Both the position numbers and the translations under genes were made by a program. A model generated the notes under the pieces. The model worked only from the letters and a program-made list of their open reading frames with translations. It searched no databases and was not told the DNA's origin. A stretch of 64,000 bases of DNA from Erpobdella octoculata (lineage: Eukaryota > Annelida > Clitellata > Hirudinida > Erpobdellidae). Below are positions 11,201 to 26,200 of the stretch, one piece after another. Location of the stretch: assembly GCA_963978895.1 (NCBI GenBank), contig OZ022241.1, positions 11,303,356 to 11,367,355 of the forward strand, in the 5' to 3' direction. Every line of letters begins with the position of its first letter. Position 1 is the first letter of the stretch.

Positions 11201-14200
11201 AAAAAAATCAGCTTGTTTACTGGCACCTTTTTTAACCAGCTTGTTTAACAAATCCTTCATTGAAGGATACCTACCAAAATATTTCAAATCATCCTACATC
11301 ACTCCAGTTCTAAAAAAACCCAATCTTGACTGTGATGACGCTAGCTCTTATCGACCAATCTCCAATTTGTCTGTCATTTCAAAGTTATTAGAACGGCTTG
11401 TTCTTTCGAGGATAACCAGCTACTTGGATAGTAATAACCTTTCTCCACCTCATCAGTCGGCTTATCGGCAATATCATTCAACAGAGACCGCAGTTCTTAA
11501 GGTTTTTTCTGATGCTCTGGTGGCTGCTGACAGCGAGAAAATAACATTGCTAGTTCTCTTAGATCTCTCAGCTGCATTCGATACGGTTGATCACTCTATT
11601 CTGCTCCAACGGCTAAACTCACACTTTGGTTTCTGCGGATCTGCACTAGAGTGGGTTGACTCATACCTTAATGAACGTAAATGTCAGGTTAGGGTTGGAG
11701 AGGACATTTCTGGTACTTTGCTACTTAACTGTGGAGTGCCTCAGGGTTCAGTTCTTGGACCAACTCTCTTTACAATGTATATAGCTCACCTAGAAAAAAT
11801 TATCTCCAATCATGGACTTTGTGCGCACTTTTATGCTGATGACACACAGATCTATGGTCATTGTGATCCTGTTAAGGCAATTGAACTCTCGTCAGTAGTT
11901 TCTACATGCATTGATGATGTGAGCCTATGGATGTCTTCCAGTCGCCTTCAGCTGAATTCAAGCAAGTCTGAAGTAATTTGGCTGTCAACCAGTCGGATGA
12001 AACGTAAGTTCCAAGCAGCACCGCTGAGAATGGGTAAAGATTGGATCTCTCCATCTGATTCAGTTCGCAATTTGGGTGCTTTCTTTGATTCAGACATGCG
12101 TATGAACACTCACGTTAGTCGCATCACCCAAAGCTGCTTTTCAACCTTACGTCAAATCAAAACTGTTGCTTCATCTCTACCCCCCCTGGCGCTTAACTTG
12201 CTTATTACTTCATTGGTGTTTTCAAAACTAGACTATTGTAATTCCACACTGGTTGGACTCCCGAAGATCTTGACTCATCGCCTTCAATCAGTGGTGAATG
12301 CGGCGGCAAGGCTTTTGACCGGTCGAAGACGCTGCGATCACATCACTCCAGTACTTCAAGAACTACATTGGTTGAACGTCAGGTGTAGAATTATCTTCAA
12401 AATAGCTCAAATAGTCTTTAAATGTCTCAACTGTTTGGCTCCTTCATACTTAATGGAAGTAATTTTGCCCATTAGTAATATTCAATCAAGGGGGAATCTC
12501 AGATCTGCATCTTCAGCTCTTCTCTTCGTTCCCTCTACTCGTCTAAAAAGTGCTGGTGATAGAAGTTTTCCTGCTGCAGCAGCAAAAATTTGGAATAGTC
12601 TTCCCTTGGAGATAAGAGCAGCACCTGATTTTGTAATGTTTAAAAAAGAATTGAAACAATACCTTATGAAAATTTAACTTTTTGTTCTATTCTTTTTTGT
12701 ATGTGGCCTTGAAGTCGTTTGATTTACGCCACTTTAAATTTGTCAAATAAATAAATAAATAAAATAAATAAATTATATATTATTAAACTGATTATTAAAA
12801 TCAGTTTTATTTTATTTGATGTTACTTGATGATATTATTAGATTTAACTATTTTATATTGTTAATCAATAGATTTACCTTTCTTCAAAAAGTTCGTCCAT
12901 AATGTTACTGGAGACAGCTTCAAGAGGCTCAAAAAAAGCCCTAAAAGTCAAATATTAAAATAGACCTCTGTTAAACAATATATGTCAATAATGATAAAAC
13001 ATTTGTATGTACAACGATAAATAAGTTTTTAAATATTAATTTTTTTGAATGAAAATAACCTGAATTCCTCAAGCAATAGATCTGCTACAGTTGAAACTTT
13101 ATTCTGATAATCACTTATCGCCTGTTTGAATGTTTATTAACAAGTTACATCACACACATTCAAATATGAAACTTTAGAGCTTAACCCATTTTAGACCATC
13201 GTACGTTTCAAGAACACACTTATTCTTGGCGTTGCATAAAATAAGGCTGTAATTTTTTTTCTGTTTAAAGTTTTTTCTATGTTAAGAAAGCTTCAATACA
13301 CTGTATGAAATTTTTTAAATAATTTTTTTATTCGTATTAAGTAGTTTAATCTGGGTTAGAATATGAGCATTTTCAAGGTTTTCGACCGATATTACTTTAA
13401 AAATTTATTATGCTAATTTCATGAGAGTTATCATAACAAAAGTTTGAAATATCGAAAGAGGATATACTCAAAAGTAAACAGCAACGTTAATTAAATTGAA
13501 TTGCGTTTACACTAACCCACAATCTGAACATGTATGAGTCATGCTCGTTTTCCGATCGTTGGTCGTATAGAGTACTTTATGCGAACGAGTCAAAACTAGT
13601 TTATTCAGCTAATAGTTGTGCAGTGGTTGAATTGGTGATAGTGTTTTTTGCAACTTTCATTCTTCAAATGAAATGTTTGTAAAGTTTAAAAATGAAAAGC
13701 GTCAAACAGAATGTTTTTTTACATTGAAAGAAGCTATGGAACTAATTCTTGATGATGATAGCATTGAAGTTGACATACTTGTCATGTCATTATTTTGCCA
13801 GGTGCATCATAACACGTGACTGATGAATGAGCAAATGAAGAAGAAAATGTTATTCTATGTAATGTATCCGGGAAGGTAGAAGTTGTTATACTAATGATGA
13901 GATTGGATTAGACTCTGTCGGTTCTTTGGATGAAAAAATTGAGGTAGAAAATACGGTCAGTTCAATGTCGCGGCAACCAAAACGCCAAAAACGATTGAAA
14001 TGCACTTGGACCAAAAAGAGTCATTTGAATAGCCACTTTTAAAACAGTCTTTAACGAGTTTGAAACACCACAATGGTGCTTTGTTTAAAAAACCCATGAG
14101 CTGTTTAGATTGTTTTATACCGATGAAATGAATTCATGCACGGTTGAAGAAACAAAACAATTGGGAAGATTCAGCAACTGGCCATGGTCACAATCTGGAA

Positions 14201-17200
14201 AAGGTGAAAACAGTAGGTTGCTACAAGCTGGAAAATTGTGGCAAAACACTCTGTACATGTGGGCCAAGTGCAACAAATGACTTCATCAGAATTGTTTTGG
14301 TGCTTTCCACACACTCCGGTTCTGAAACGACTATCATGAACTGCTTGACTGATTTATTGAATGTTAAACATTTGCATTTTATTGAACTGTGTTACTGATA
14401 AAGTCAGAAATGTGTTTTTAGCTTTTCTGTTTATAGCCTAAAATTTATTTTATAATTGTTTGCGCTGAGAACAAAAAAAATTGAATTTTAAACATGTTGT
14501 CGTTTTCAGTAGTCTATACTATACGACCATCGTTCGAAAAACGAGCATAGAGAATTTTCAAAATTTTTTTAATATAAAAAATAATTAAAAATAAATCTTT
14601 TAAAACATAAGCAAGTTACTTAGAAATGAAAAAAAATTAATAAAAATCTCATTAATAAAGTTTTGGTCCTAAACGGGTTAATAACCTTTTCAGCACTGTT
14701 GCATTTCTTAGGATACATGGGCCTTTGGGGGATCATTCTTGATACACTATGAATAGGAAAATATTTTGATGAACTAAAATTTCAAATATTAAATATCAAA
14801 TAAATGTTTATCAGACTTCAAGGAAATTTCATCCATAGATTTTCTTGAATAAAATGGATGATGAATAGAGAATTCAAGCATGATGTATGTCACTGCATCA
14901 ATGTATTGTTTTCCTTCTATGTTTTCTTGCTCTTTGTTTTCTTCACCCACCTGCTCTTCTTTTTGAGTCTGTAGTAGTAGGAGTAGTAGGAGTAGTAGTA
15001 GTAGTAGTAGTAGTAGTAATAGTATAGTTAATTTTTTTTAAATGTATAGTCCATATAGAAATATTGACATTGTGTTAAAAAACAGGTAAATAATAACATC
15101 TATAATATAATAGAATAATTCTATGGGTATAATTTATAATAATTTCAAAAGATAAAACTAAACTCTTAGAATAGAATAATTCTATGGGTATAATTTATAA
15201 TAATTTCAAAAGGTAAAACTAAACTCTTGGGTTGAATTTTATGCTTACTTTAGTGAAAGTTTCGCCATTTCTCATTATTTCAATGACAAAGATTTAAAAA
15301 AAATTTGGGTATAAAATAAAAGACGAAGTTTTAGAAAATTTTTGGAAAATGTATCTCCGACTATCCCCATATAATCAACTATTTTTGGAGGCAGAGTTTT
15401 AGAAAATGTTTACAGTTTTTGATAGAACACAACACAAATCACTTTCAGCATTGAGTCTACTCTTGTATTTAGACTCGATAACTTATAAGCTTGAAAAGCC
15501 TTTTACACAAAGGTTTGTTGTGGGAAAAAATAAGTACATTGTACATGGCTATTTGAGCAATGCAGATAAGTTTCAAGTTTAAAAAACCTTTTTAAAAAAA
15601 CTCAATTTTCTGCAAGTCTTAAGCGACCCCTGTAAAATTGTCAAGCAGCCCCCGTTGGGGTCGCGACCCACAGGTTGAGAACCGCTGCCTTACGTGCACG
15701 AAATGGCGCCAATATAAAAGTTAAAGTTTCTCAATCACACGAACAAGGCTAGTTGCTGCATGATGTTCGGAAATTCACTTGAAACGTTGTCTACAATGAA
15801 ATTTTCCGCATCTAACTGAAGAAAGATAGATTGAAAACTCAAGGGTGACTTTTAGCTCACAAGGCGTCTTGCCACCCCAAGAACAGCTAGTTTATTATTA
15901 AAAACTTATAACCATTTACTAAAAATTAACTATTAGATTCAAAGATGTTCCAAAACATGAAATCATCAATCTGAAGGAATCAGACTGCATTAATAATAAT
16001 AGTAACATAAACCTTTAATAAATATAAATAAATATAAGTATGACTAGAAAAATGTTAGAACAAACTGTAAACAGATAACAAGCAATTAGTGCTTATTTAT
16101 CAATTCTGACAACTATTTATTTAAATTTTAATTCTAATCAATACCATTCTATTTTTTCCATTCAATTTAGATCCTGTCTGAAAAACAATTAAAAAAATAG
16201 GAATATAAAAAATAGTCTATAACAAGTAAAGATAAAAAATTAATTTTAAAAAAATGCTTTTATTTTGCCTCTTTATCTGAGTCAACAAACTAAAATTTTA
16301 GAATCTTAAACAACCGTTACGCTCAATCTTGTACTTTTTATTTAATTTTTTATTATTAATTTTGTTTATTACAACAACACTAACTTTCATATAAAACCGA
16401 TTTTGATTAATTTTAATTGATTTAAGGTAGGCAGTCGCACAGTTAAAAATCGTACACTTGGCCACGGCTTCTAACCTAGATTTGATCACCACAGACAAAC
16501 TAACTAACAAACCAACAAACAGAGAAACGAGTGAAGTTAAATAAAAGCATTTTAAAAAAACTTCAAACTACAAACAGGTGAGAAGGAAGAATTTATTTAC
16601 AAATCAAGATTTTATAGTGAAATGTAAAAGCAAATAAATAAATAACATTGCAATTTAAAGCTACCTTTTTATCACTTTTCGTTAAAACACTTTTCTGTTC
16701 TTCCTTCTTTCCTCCACCCGCCAATTTCGTTGATGATAAATTTGCTAATGGATCTCCGATTGTTTTTCTTGACTCTTCAGCGATACTTCCTTTGGATCTT
16801 TTAGTCTTTCAATAAAATATGAGAAAATGAAAAAATTCAAATTTAACAAAATTACCAAATTAGAAATTTCAACCTTTTCTTGCATTTCTTGTTCATTAAA
16901 TCCTACAACTTTGTAAGCTCCTCTGATTTTTGCGCCTGAAGAAAGTATGTAAAGTAAATTTAAAAAATTATTTATTTATAGGTTAATACAAGTAAATATT
17001 AACAATATTTTTTATTAATAAATTTTAAGTTAAAATTTTATTTATGTCCTGAGTTAGAGGAAAGTTTGTAATTTATTCCTCATTGTACATTAACATCAAA
17101 CTGATTCTAATTGTTTAGCTTCATATTTATAAACATAAAAGTGTATCACATAATTACTTATTATAGATACCAGGCACAGTCCCATGATTTGAGATGCTGT

Positions 17201-20200
17201 GGACAGTGGCGTAGCTAGGGTCTTCTGCGCCCGGGGACAAAACACAAAATCTGCGCCCCCCTACATAAAATCTGTCGAACTACATAAAATATAATAACTG
17301 TCGTACTCAGTATTTGCATGTAGACTACAGTCTCTGGCGCCTATATACATGCATTTCAGTGTATTTAAATTTCTATATGCATATTGAGCTGAGTTTTAAA
17401 CAAAATTTATTTTTCTTGCTTTTACTGCAGCAAACTGGTTAATTATATCATCAAAATCAATCTGTTCAAGAACTTCCCTCTCCACACTCATTAGGGCCAG
17501 ATCGCTAAGTCTATCTTGTCCCATGGATGCTCGAAGGTAGGAAAGAATTATTTTTAATTTACTGAAGGATCGCTCACAAGGATTGTTCTCGTGAGCCGCT
17601 AGTTTCTCGGGCTTCCTCCACGTGCTGAATCCATTAGATAATTCAAAAGATGATTTATTATTTGCGCTGGATGAGGGAAATAACAAGCAGCAAAAACAAT
17701 ACGCTGCTTCATTCAATGGTGAATAAACTAGCCAGACCCGATTTACCTCATCACCCTTTCCATTGGCAAGTCTCCGTTTGAACCATGGCTTTGTCATAGA
17801 ACGGCCGTCTTTCTTAGCAAATGGACCATTATTGTTTTGAAATACTTTAGAGCCTCGAATACCATTTCTGTGCATAGCTGTTGAGAAATTATAGGCAGTC
17901 GTGATGTTTGGTCGAAATCCAAATAGCCAACGTCGCAGAGCATAAGCACAGCTGGAATTGGATTTGGCCTATGAGAAATGATATCAATTTCTACTTCAGA
18001 GTCAGATGAAGTTGATAAACTACTACTGTTCTCTATGTTTTGTTGATTCTGCTGTACACTTGGTTGATCATTGAATTCATCAACATCAGTATCCTGAGGC
18101 TGTTGGCTTTCTTCTGGTGTTGACTTTGCCTTCTTCAAAAAACATTCCAGTAGTTTGCTGGACTTACTAGCTTCTCTTATTTCATCTGCCTTTCTTTTTC
18201 TTCGCTGAGCTCCACTAGGCCTTTTTTCAAACATATCTGGAATTAAGAAAACTTTTTATATAAGATACAATATTAATAAATAGAAAATAATAATCATTGC
18301 TACTCACTTTGTTTATTTGTTTTCCTTCAAAAAAGAAATGCAAAATCCAAAAACTTTTCTTTTTGATGATTGATTAGTAGTTCATTAACATAGTTGGTAT
18401 GGTATATAATAACCATAGATATCTATGATAATATATATATATCTATGATAATAACAAAGAATAGTCAAAATGAACGTCTTGTTCAAAAAGTTTGTGAACT
18501 TTTGAAAAGATCCTCAACAAATTTAAATTTTTTTTTAATTATTTAAAAAATTTGGTCACTGATATTGCGCCCCCTCCAGCCCTGCGCCCGGGGACAACTG
18601 TCCCCCCCTGCCCCCCCCTCGCTACGCCACTGGCTGTGGATGCATCCCCCTACCAGCCAAAGTGTGAAATTTATAAGCAAACATCCCATTGCAAAGGAAT
18701 ACTTTAATATTTATAAAATACAGTAGAACCTCTCTTATGTGACTTCTCCATTGCCACGTAAAATCGGTCGCATAAGTGGGAGTGTCGAATAAGAGAAAAA
18801 GTCACATTTTCTTCAGAAATACATTTGAATACAACAAAGAGTAATCAGTAGGTTATTATTTTAAAATCTACTAACAGTCATATAAAAAAGTTGTGATTTA
18901 AAATAGTTCCAGATGTTTGTTGTTTTAAAGTATCTTAATTAAAATTACACAACTCCAAAGACACTTTAATTAAATGGCTAGCTAGCGTACTATTGTCGTG
19001 CTTACAATCATACTTTAGAAGCTTATTAACATTTTAAATTGCAGTTTGACTGTTAATTAATTCATCATTCGAATCTTTTGAATCAATGTTTTCAATGTTT
19101 TCCTCTTCTTGTTCAACCACAACTGGGACGACATGGACATTTGAGCATGTTGGCTTATTAGCATCACAATTGACATACTCTTCCAAATTGACACCGGTCA
19201 GGATTGGATGGTCTGCCATATCATCATCGAACTCTAAAACCTCTGTAAAATTTGTTACATTACATGGACCAAAACTGCATTTACGAAAGCACTTTGTGAT
19301 TGTGTCTTCTTAGTTTCTTAGACACGAAGCCATGACACTCGAAGCCAAATAATGGAGTCGAGTAATGTAATAAATTTCGCCACCTGTTTAGTTGTTGCAG
19401 TGTGGTGATTGTTCAGTTTACTTATAATAAAATGACGTAAAAACATCTTCCGGCAATTCAACTTTACATTTTGCATGGCTGTAATTTGGATGTGGTGTTC
19501 ATAGGAAGAAATTGAACTTTGATGTTCGAGAGATCAATGTTACTAATGGCAAAACAGTTATCGATAAAACGTAAAACACGTCAATTTTTTAGTTTAAATT
19601 TGTTGTTAATGTTGTTAAGCCAATCGAAGAATATTTTGGATGTCGTCCAGGCTTTCTTGTTACAATAATAAACTACACCTAAAGATGACCACCTACTGAA
19701 GAGTTATCTATGGAAATAATGCCACAGAAACAAGGTCGTTGGTCGAGTTACGGAGTTTGTTGCATAACAGAAACAGATTAGTATGGAAGAGTAAAAAAAT
19801 TTCAATCCGTGCAAAATTTTTAGGTCGTATAAGCACTAAAGTCGTATAACGGGTGGTCATATAAGTGAGGTCCTACAGTATTGATAAATCTGTCAGCATC
19901 AGCCATTCACAATCAATATCTTATTAATATTCCTAAAGTCTATATGTTTAACTGACCGATGATTATATTTTACCTGGATATCTATAATTCCCTGTTTTGA
20001 AATAGTCTAGCCAGTTATAGCAATGTTTGTTTAATTTTCAGGACTGTTCAAGTTTTCTATTCATCATTGTTTGCTAGGCATTAATCAATTTAAGTTTTTC
20101 TGGTGACAAAAAAGAGTTTGTGCAAGTTTAGAACAATAGTTTTTCTATACATATTAATGTAAAAGGGAGTCTTTCCTAATGCTGTTACTGTACAAAAAAG

Positions 20201-23200
20201 AGAAAACATTTTGGTAAATTATATAGCCTAAATGTACAAGCAGGGAATAAAAGCATATTGTCTTTAATTTGATTTGTTTTGATGACCTTAATTATTTATG
20301 TACAAATTTGGAAAAAAAATAATGCAATTAGAGTTTACACATAAAAACTAAAAACTTTTAAAGCGAATTATATAATCTTTTTAAACTGTCCAAAATCTGA
20401 AATCATCAAAAACTGCATCGATGTTTTAACATGTTGTATCTTCATGTTGGCAAACAGCTACCAGTAGATCACTGGGCTGTTTGTCTCCACATCCTTTGAA
20501 TCATTTCATAGAACTAAAAATTTGTTCGTTTTTAACTGACCTCACCGGCAATGTCAGGACAAAGTCAGTTATACTTTCAGGAGCTTATTAAAACTGCTTG
20601 AAACATGACTCGAGTGTGTTTAAATTTTGGATTGGTCATCAAGCGGAGACCATTTTTTTCTAACGATTTTATAAAAGAATGCTGCAGACAGTTGTGAGCG
20701 AGTGAAGCAGTATTGCATTGTCACCGCTAGTAGGATATAATTTCACAAGATCTCTGACAGTATTTTGGATTAAAAAATACCCAAAATGGGTAAATAGCTG
20801 ACAAACAATTTAATACACTAAATTCTCAGTTCTGCATTTAGCCTCCAGCAAAAATAGAATAAAGTTGAAAAATGATTGCTGTGATGCAGAAGAGAAACTA
20901 AATACCCTGTGAACATTTTGCAAATTTGGTTAAAATCAAGGGGAACGAGCCTGCCTCCCCAAAAAAACGTGAATGAAAGAGTGACAGCAAGAATTTATCT
21001 CATCATCCCCCCACCATAAAATCCTGGGACCATGCCTGATAGATATAGCCTTTTAACATTAACTATAATGTGCCCTCAATGCTGACAAAAATGTGATAAA
21101 AAACAGATCCACCATAACAATATGAATTGACATGAAGATTATTAACTTATTATTAGTATTTCAACAAAATTATTTTTCATCATCTAATGATATATAACGA
21201 TGAAACCTGACCTCCAGGATGTACAAGAGGAGTAAGATCAACATATGCAACTCCATGAAAACTCATCAAACCATCATCTATTTTCTCTCCCTTTTCAGGT
21301 TGCTGCATAACAAATTATTTGCTAAAACAGTAAATCAATGCACATAAATAATAATTTTGAAAATAGAGCAAAAACATTAAAACCTTGTTTTTAATTTTGT
21401 CTCCTGACACTCTGTAGATCTCAATAGGCCAATATCTACTTTGTACAATTTTGCTCTTGAGCCTGAAAATAAACAATAGCATGACCCAAAATATATTTAT
21501 TTATATTACTTTTTGTAATAAAATTTAAAAAAATAATGACATCTCGACGGTGACGGCATTCAGGTAGAACTTCCTTTCCATGTTCCATTGAATTCGAGGT
21601 TTTTCCTTGTAAGCAGTTTTCCTGAATTCAAAATCTTCACAAGACCTCAACTCTCCTGATTCGTCGCTGTATTTTTCTGTTCCAATTGTGCTGTTTTGCA
21701 ATTTTCTTTATTGTGTATATCGTGTTTTGTAATTTTATTGATTATGCTTATAATGTTTTGTAATTTCAATTATTATGCTTATAATGTTTTGTAATTTCAA
21801 TTATTATGTTTATAATGTTACATAATTTTATTGGTTATGTTTATAATGTTTTGTAATTTTATTTATTGTGTTTATAGTGTTTTGTAATTTTATTGATTAT
21901 GTTTATAAGAAACTAAATTAAATAATATCGTTTAAAAAAACTTGAAAATCTATTGCACTTGTCCAATAAAAATAACGTATTCTAGACACATTTAAAAGCC
22001 ACTTTGAAATTACCTTCATTTTTTATAAATAAATGAATTATTTTAGTTTATACGCCTGTATGTTTTGAAAAAATGGAATTATAAATCTTATTGTATATCA
22101 TTTATATTAATCTTAACATATATCCATCATCACATTAAACTGTCACTAAATTATTTTTAATAAAAAATATTCTATGAGACAAATATTTATAAAAACACTA
22201 TCTTGCTGTTTGAGTTTGATTATAATTGTGACAGATGCACTTACAGTAATTGTCTATTATTATATTTAATTAGAAGTTTCCTGTATAATTTTGTTCAAAC
22301 AAACCTGTTCCCAACATAACCTGCTGCTGTAGCATTGGCCGGAAGAAGAGCCCATCGCTTTCTTGTATCGTGAACTTCTTTGTCATAAATGGGTTTCAAA
22401 TATTTTCCACCAGAAAAAACTCCAATTATTTCATCCTATCAAATGGTTTGGAAAAATTGAATCATTATATGAATTATACTTTATGAATTGACTATTAAAT
22501 GAATTATACTTTATGAATTGATTATTACATGAATTATACTTTATGAGTTGATTATTAAATGAATTATACTTTATGAATTGATTATTGTATGAATTATACT
22601 TTATGAATTGATTATTATATAATTATACTTCATAAATTGATTTTATTCTAAATTAAAAAATTATTTTTATACTTTTTTTATTTATTAGCTTTTGACAGTT
22701 AACATTGCAATTTTTAGAAAACAAATTAAGCATTTAATCATAAATAAGCATTTGTCTGAGTTTACCATGTCAGTGATTTTCAACACGAGGATATTTGAAT
22801 TAGCGGGACTTTAGTCCCTTCCAAATGTCCTATATGTTTACTTTGGTTATTGTATGATTTGACGTGTGTTAGTTATTCAATTTTTTGTCTTGAAATAAAC
22901 ATAATAAAAAAAGAAAAAATATTTTGGTTTACACAAATTTTATGCACCAATGCAATCATATTCTTCTAGTAATGGGTGCAATATAAATGATTTATGATGA
23001 TGAATGTTGAAATAAAATAGTTCCAGCAAATGAAATCAATTGAACACAAAAAATATAGACCTCGGCAGTTTGCACCATAGGCAGAGCAGCAACATAAAAA
23101 TAATTTTGTCCTGACGATTCCCAGGACTCAGGCAGAGACATCAGGGACTCAACAGTTACACTCAACAAATTCCCTCCTTTCAGATCTGATTCATTAACAA

Positions 23201-26200
23201 GAGGTTTTTCACAACTTAATGAAATCTCGAGCTCTGCCTTCAAAATAAAACAAATAAATAAAAAATTTTATTAAATTAATTGAAAGTGATTTTACTACAG
23301 CCCTAGAAAATTTAACAAACATGAAATAAATAGTCAGGTTACTTTTAATGCATTCGGGGAATCTTCAAAGTGCGATCCAGGATATGGTTTCAGTTGCAAA
23401 CATGTGCGAAGAAATGTTTCTCCTTTAAAGAAAAATTTTTTTGTTTTAAAGCTAGCAAATAATTAATTAACCAAATTTGAGATGAATTTCAAGACCCAAA
23501 ACAAGAGAATGAAGTTCAGTTGTACACTGTGCAAGATTGTTTTGTTTATCTTTCTTGTCATCTTTTTTTTCTTTAGATGTCACACTTTCAATAATGCTAA
23601 CTGAAAAAATAAAAGGAAACTGTGAAAAAATTTGATACACCCAATTATTTTAGTTAAAACTGTACACAGCAATCTTCACATTTTATTTATTTTTTTAATC
23701 TGCTTATAAAATGTCATCTGTGATGCAAAGGTATTACCATCGAACTTGAGGAGTGTCAAATTTCAGAAGTTCTAAATAATCAATTTGTGATTGAAAGTCA
23801 ATGTTGTTTCAATTTGTTACACAAAAGAGCTAAAAGTATAAAATATTAACACAGATTTTTTATCAAAATGATAGCAATAAATAACCTTACACAATAACGG
23901 CCTCGAAACAACTTCGTCAATTGAAAGATAATCATCAGGATTCACTATGTGCTCCACAGAATAGTTAACACTGAGAAAAGAGTCTGGAGATGCTTTCACC
24001 TTTTCTGATTCTCCTAGAAGTTTTTCTCCAAGTTCTACTTTTACCGTCACTTCACCATCGTAATCCTTAACCAACCAAACATTGCAGATTTTATAATAAA
24101 TAATCACAGACGTAAAAGGCGGGGTGGGCAAATGCCTCACCAATTTTTCGTTGTGTCTCTAATTTTCCGGCAAGCAGAAGCACTTATTAAATGTTTTACA
24201 GTCCATTAAAATATGTTTATGCCGGTATTTTGAATTAAAAACATAATGTTTTTAGAACTTTATTAAATAAAATTACATAAAATGATGGATAATACACAAG
24301 TATCAATAACGTGTTAAGTGTTGTGAAATTGTGAATGCGATGAAGAATTAGGTTCAAACTACACCAATCAAAAAGGACCAGAATAAGAAAGTCAAGCTTA
24401 TTCAGTGATGGGCACTTTAACTACTGTAGTTGTAACTACTGTAGTTATAACTACATTTATAGTAGTTACATGGTAGTTATAACTACTTTTGTTTTTGAGT
24501 AGTTGCCATGTAGTTATAACTACTTTTATGATCTAGTTTGGTAGTTATAACTAGTCTAACTACTTTGACTTAGCGCTGTAACAAAATTATTAAAAAGCCA
24601 GATAATTTAAAAATATAATCTAAAGCATCGAATATTCAATCACTGAAGGATTATTCATTTGTAGAATGAGCTTTCATAAAAACCAATTCTACTCTTCCAA
24701 GCATGGCTGGTATGATTTTGACACCTCCAAGGTGCAAAATGAGTGACACTTTATTTGACCGTATGGTTTTTCTGAAAAGCCGTTCCAGTTTTAACAAATT
24801 TTGAACTTTGTCATTCAACCTTTATGTATCAATAAACACTTTGTTTTTCTAAAATTTGCTTAAAAATACTTTGTTTTTATTATATTTGCTTAAAAATACT
24901 TTGTTTTTATTATATTTAGTTAACAATCATTATTATTCTTTAAAAAAAATTATTAAATGAAAATTTATTTTTTGTTGTTGTGTTTTTATATCTTACAGTA
25001 CATGTTTTATAAATATACGAGTAGTTAAAAAGTAGTTGGAAAGTAGTTAACTACTTTAGTAGTAGTTAACAAACTAGTTATAACTACCTCTCTTCTAAAG
25101 TAGTTAACATGTAGTTATAACTACTTCTGTCATGAGGTAGTTGGCATGTAGTTGTAACTACAATTGAAGTAGTTGGTGCCCATCACTGAGCTTATTACTG
25201 TACATTACAGGTCTAAAAAAAGCTAAATTTTGTGTTCAATCAAGGCATGTTGCAGTCTCAGATTCAGATAAACCTGCTCCACTATGTATTTGCAATAGTT
25301 GATGATTTTGATGTTGAAACAGTAGCATTAAGCATTAAACAAGTTTTGTAGTTTAAAGCAACTCGTTCATAGATTCATTATTAATAAACACATTGTATCA
25401 TTAAATGAACAACAAAATCTCATTGACAATGAATCTGAAGGTGATTCAGGTTCAGAAGAATGAAATGAAAATCGGACTATATAAGATTGAAAATGTCAAT
25501 TTTTTTTCTCTATCTAGCGATGAACTCATAAATGCTTGCCCCAGACAGCTCGAAGTGTATAGAAATGTCAATCTGGAATGGTTTGAGTGTCATTCTTGGC
25601 CAACCTATAATAATGGTAACTGTTGTTGTTCTGGTTTCCCGTGCATTCATGAACAATTAATGATTGTTTCAAATTTGATAACTGGGAAAAACTAAAGCAT
25701 CTCATGAACAACTGAAACTTCTTGCTATTTTGAATCAAATACTGCATAACTGATGCGATAATTCTCAAAACTCTGAAAACATAATAATAAATATAGTTCA
25801 TTATACTAAGACATTATACTAAAACATGGAGTATATAGCTTCTACACAAAATTAATAAAAACTTTTGTATGAGCAATTTGTAAATTGCAATATCCTTACA
25901 GCGAAAGCCGTCACAGTCACTAAGCACAAATAAATTTTCATTTTGTGATTGAAAATTACTTGTAATTTTTTGGACAAACGTCAGTTACTCCCCCACCCTA
26001 CACAAACACCCTATGTAGATAAATGATTACATATGTTATGTTATGTCTAACTACTAACAACTAACTAAAATAACTAAATTACTAAACTAATTAACTATTA
26101 ACTAATAATACTACTAATTATCAAATCAATCAATCAAATCAAATTTATTTAACGCCAATGTCGTAAACGAATCTGAGGAATTATTAGTAGTATTATTTAG

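Larger units (their letters stand above)
8140..12775 (+). mobile_element. Full-length L2-clade LINE retrotransposon
   Basis: A two-ORF non-LTR element lies antisense to CFAP70 inside its intron 15. The 5' edge is not sharp; coding starts at 8413 and the leader probably begins near 8140. The 3' end is a short untranslated region and a tail of AAATAAATA-type repeats (12745-12770), as is typical of L2/CR1-type elements. Both ORFs are open without stops or frameshifts, which suggests a recent insertion. No clear target duplication could be defined by eye. Confidence 0.85.
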
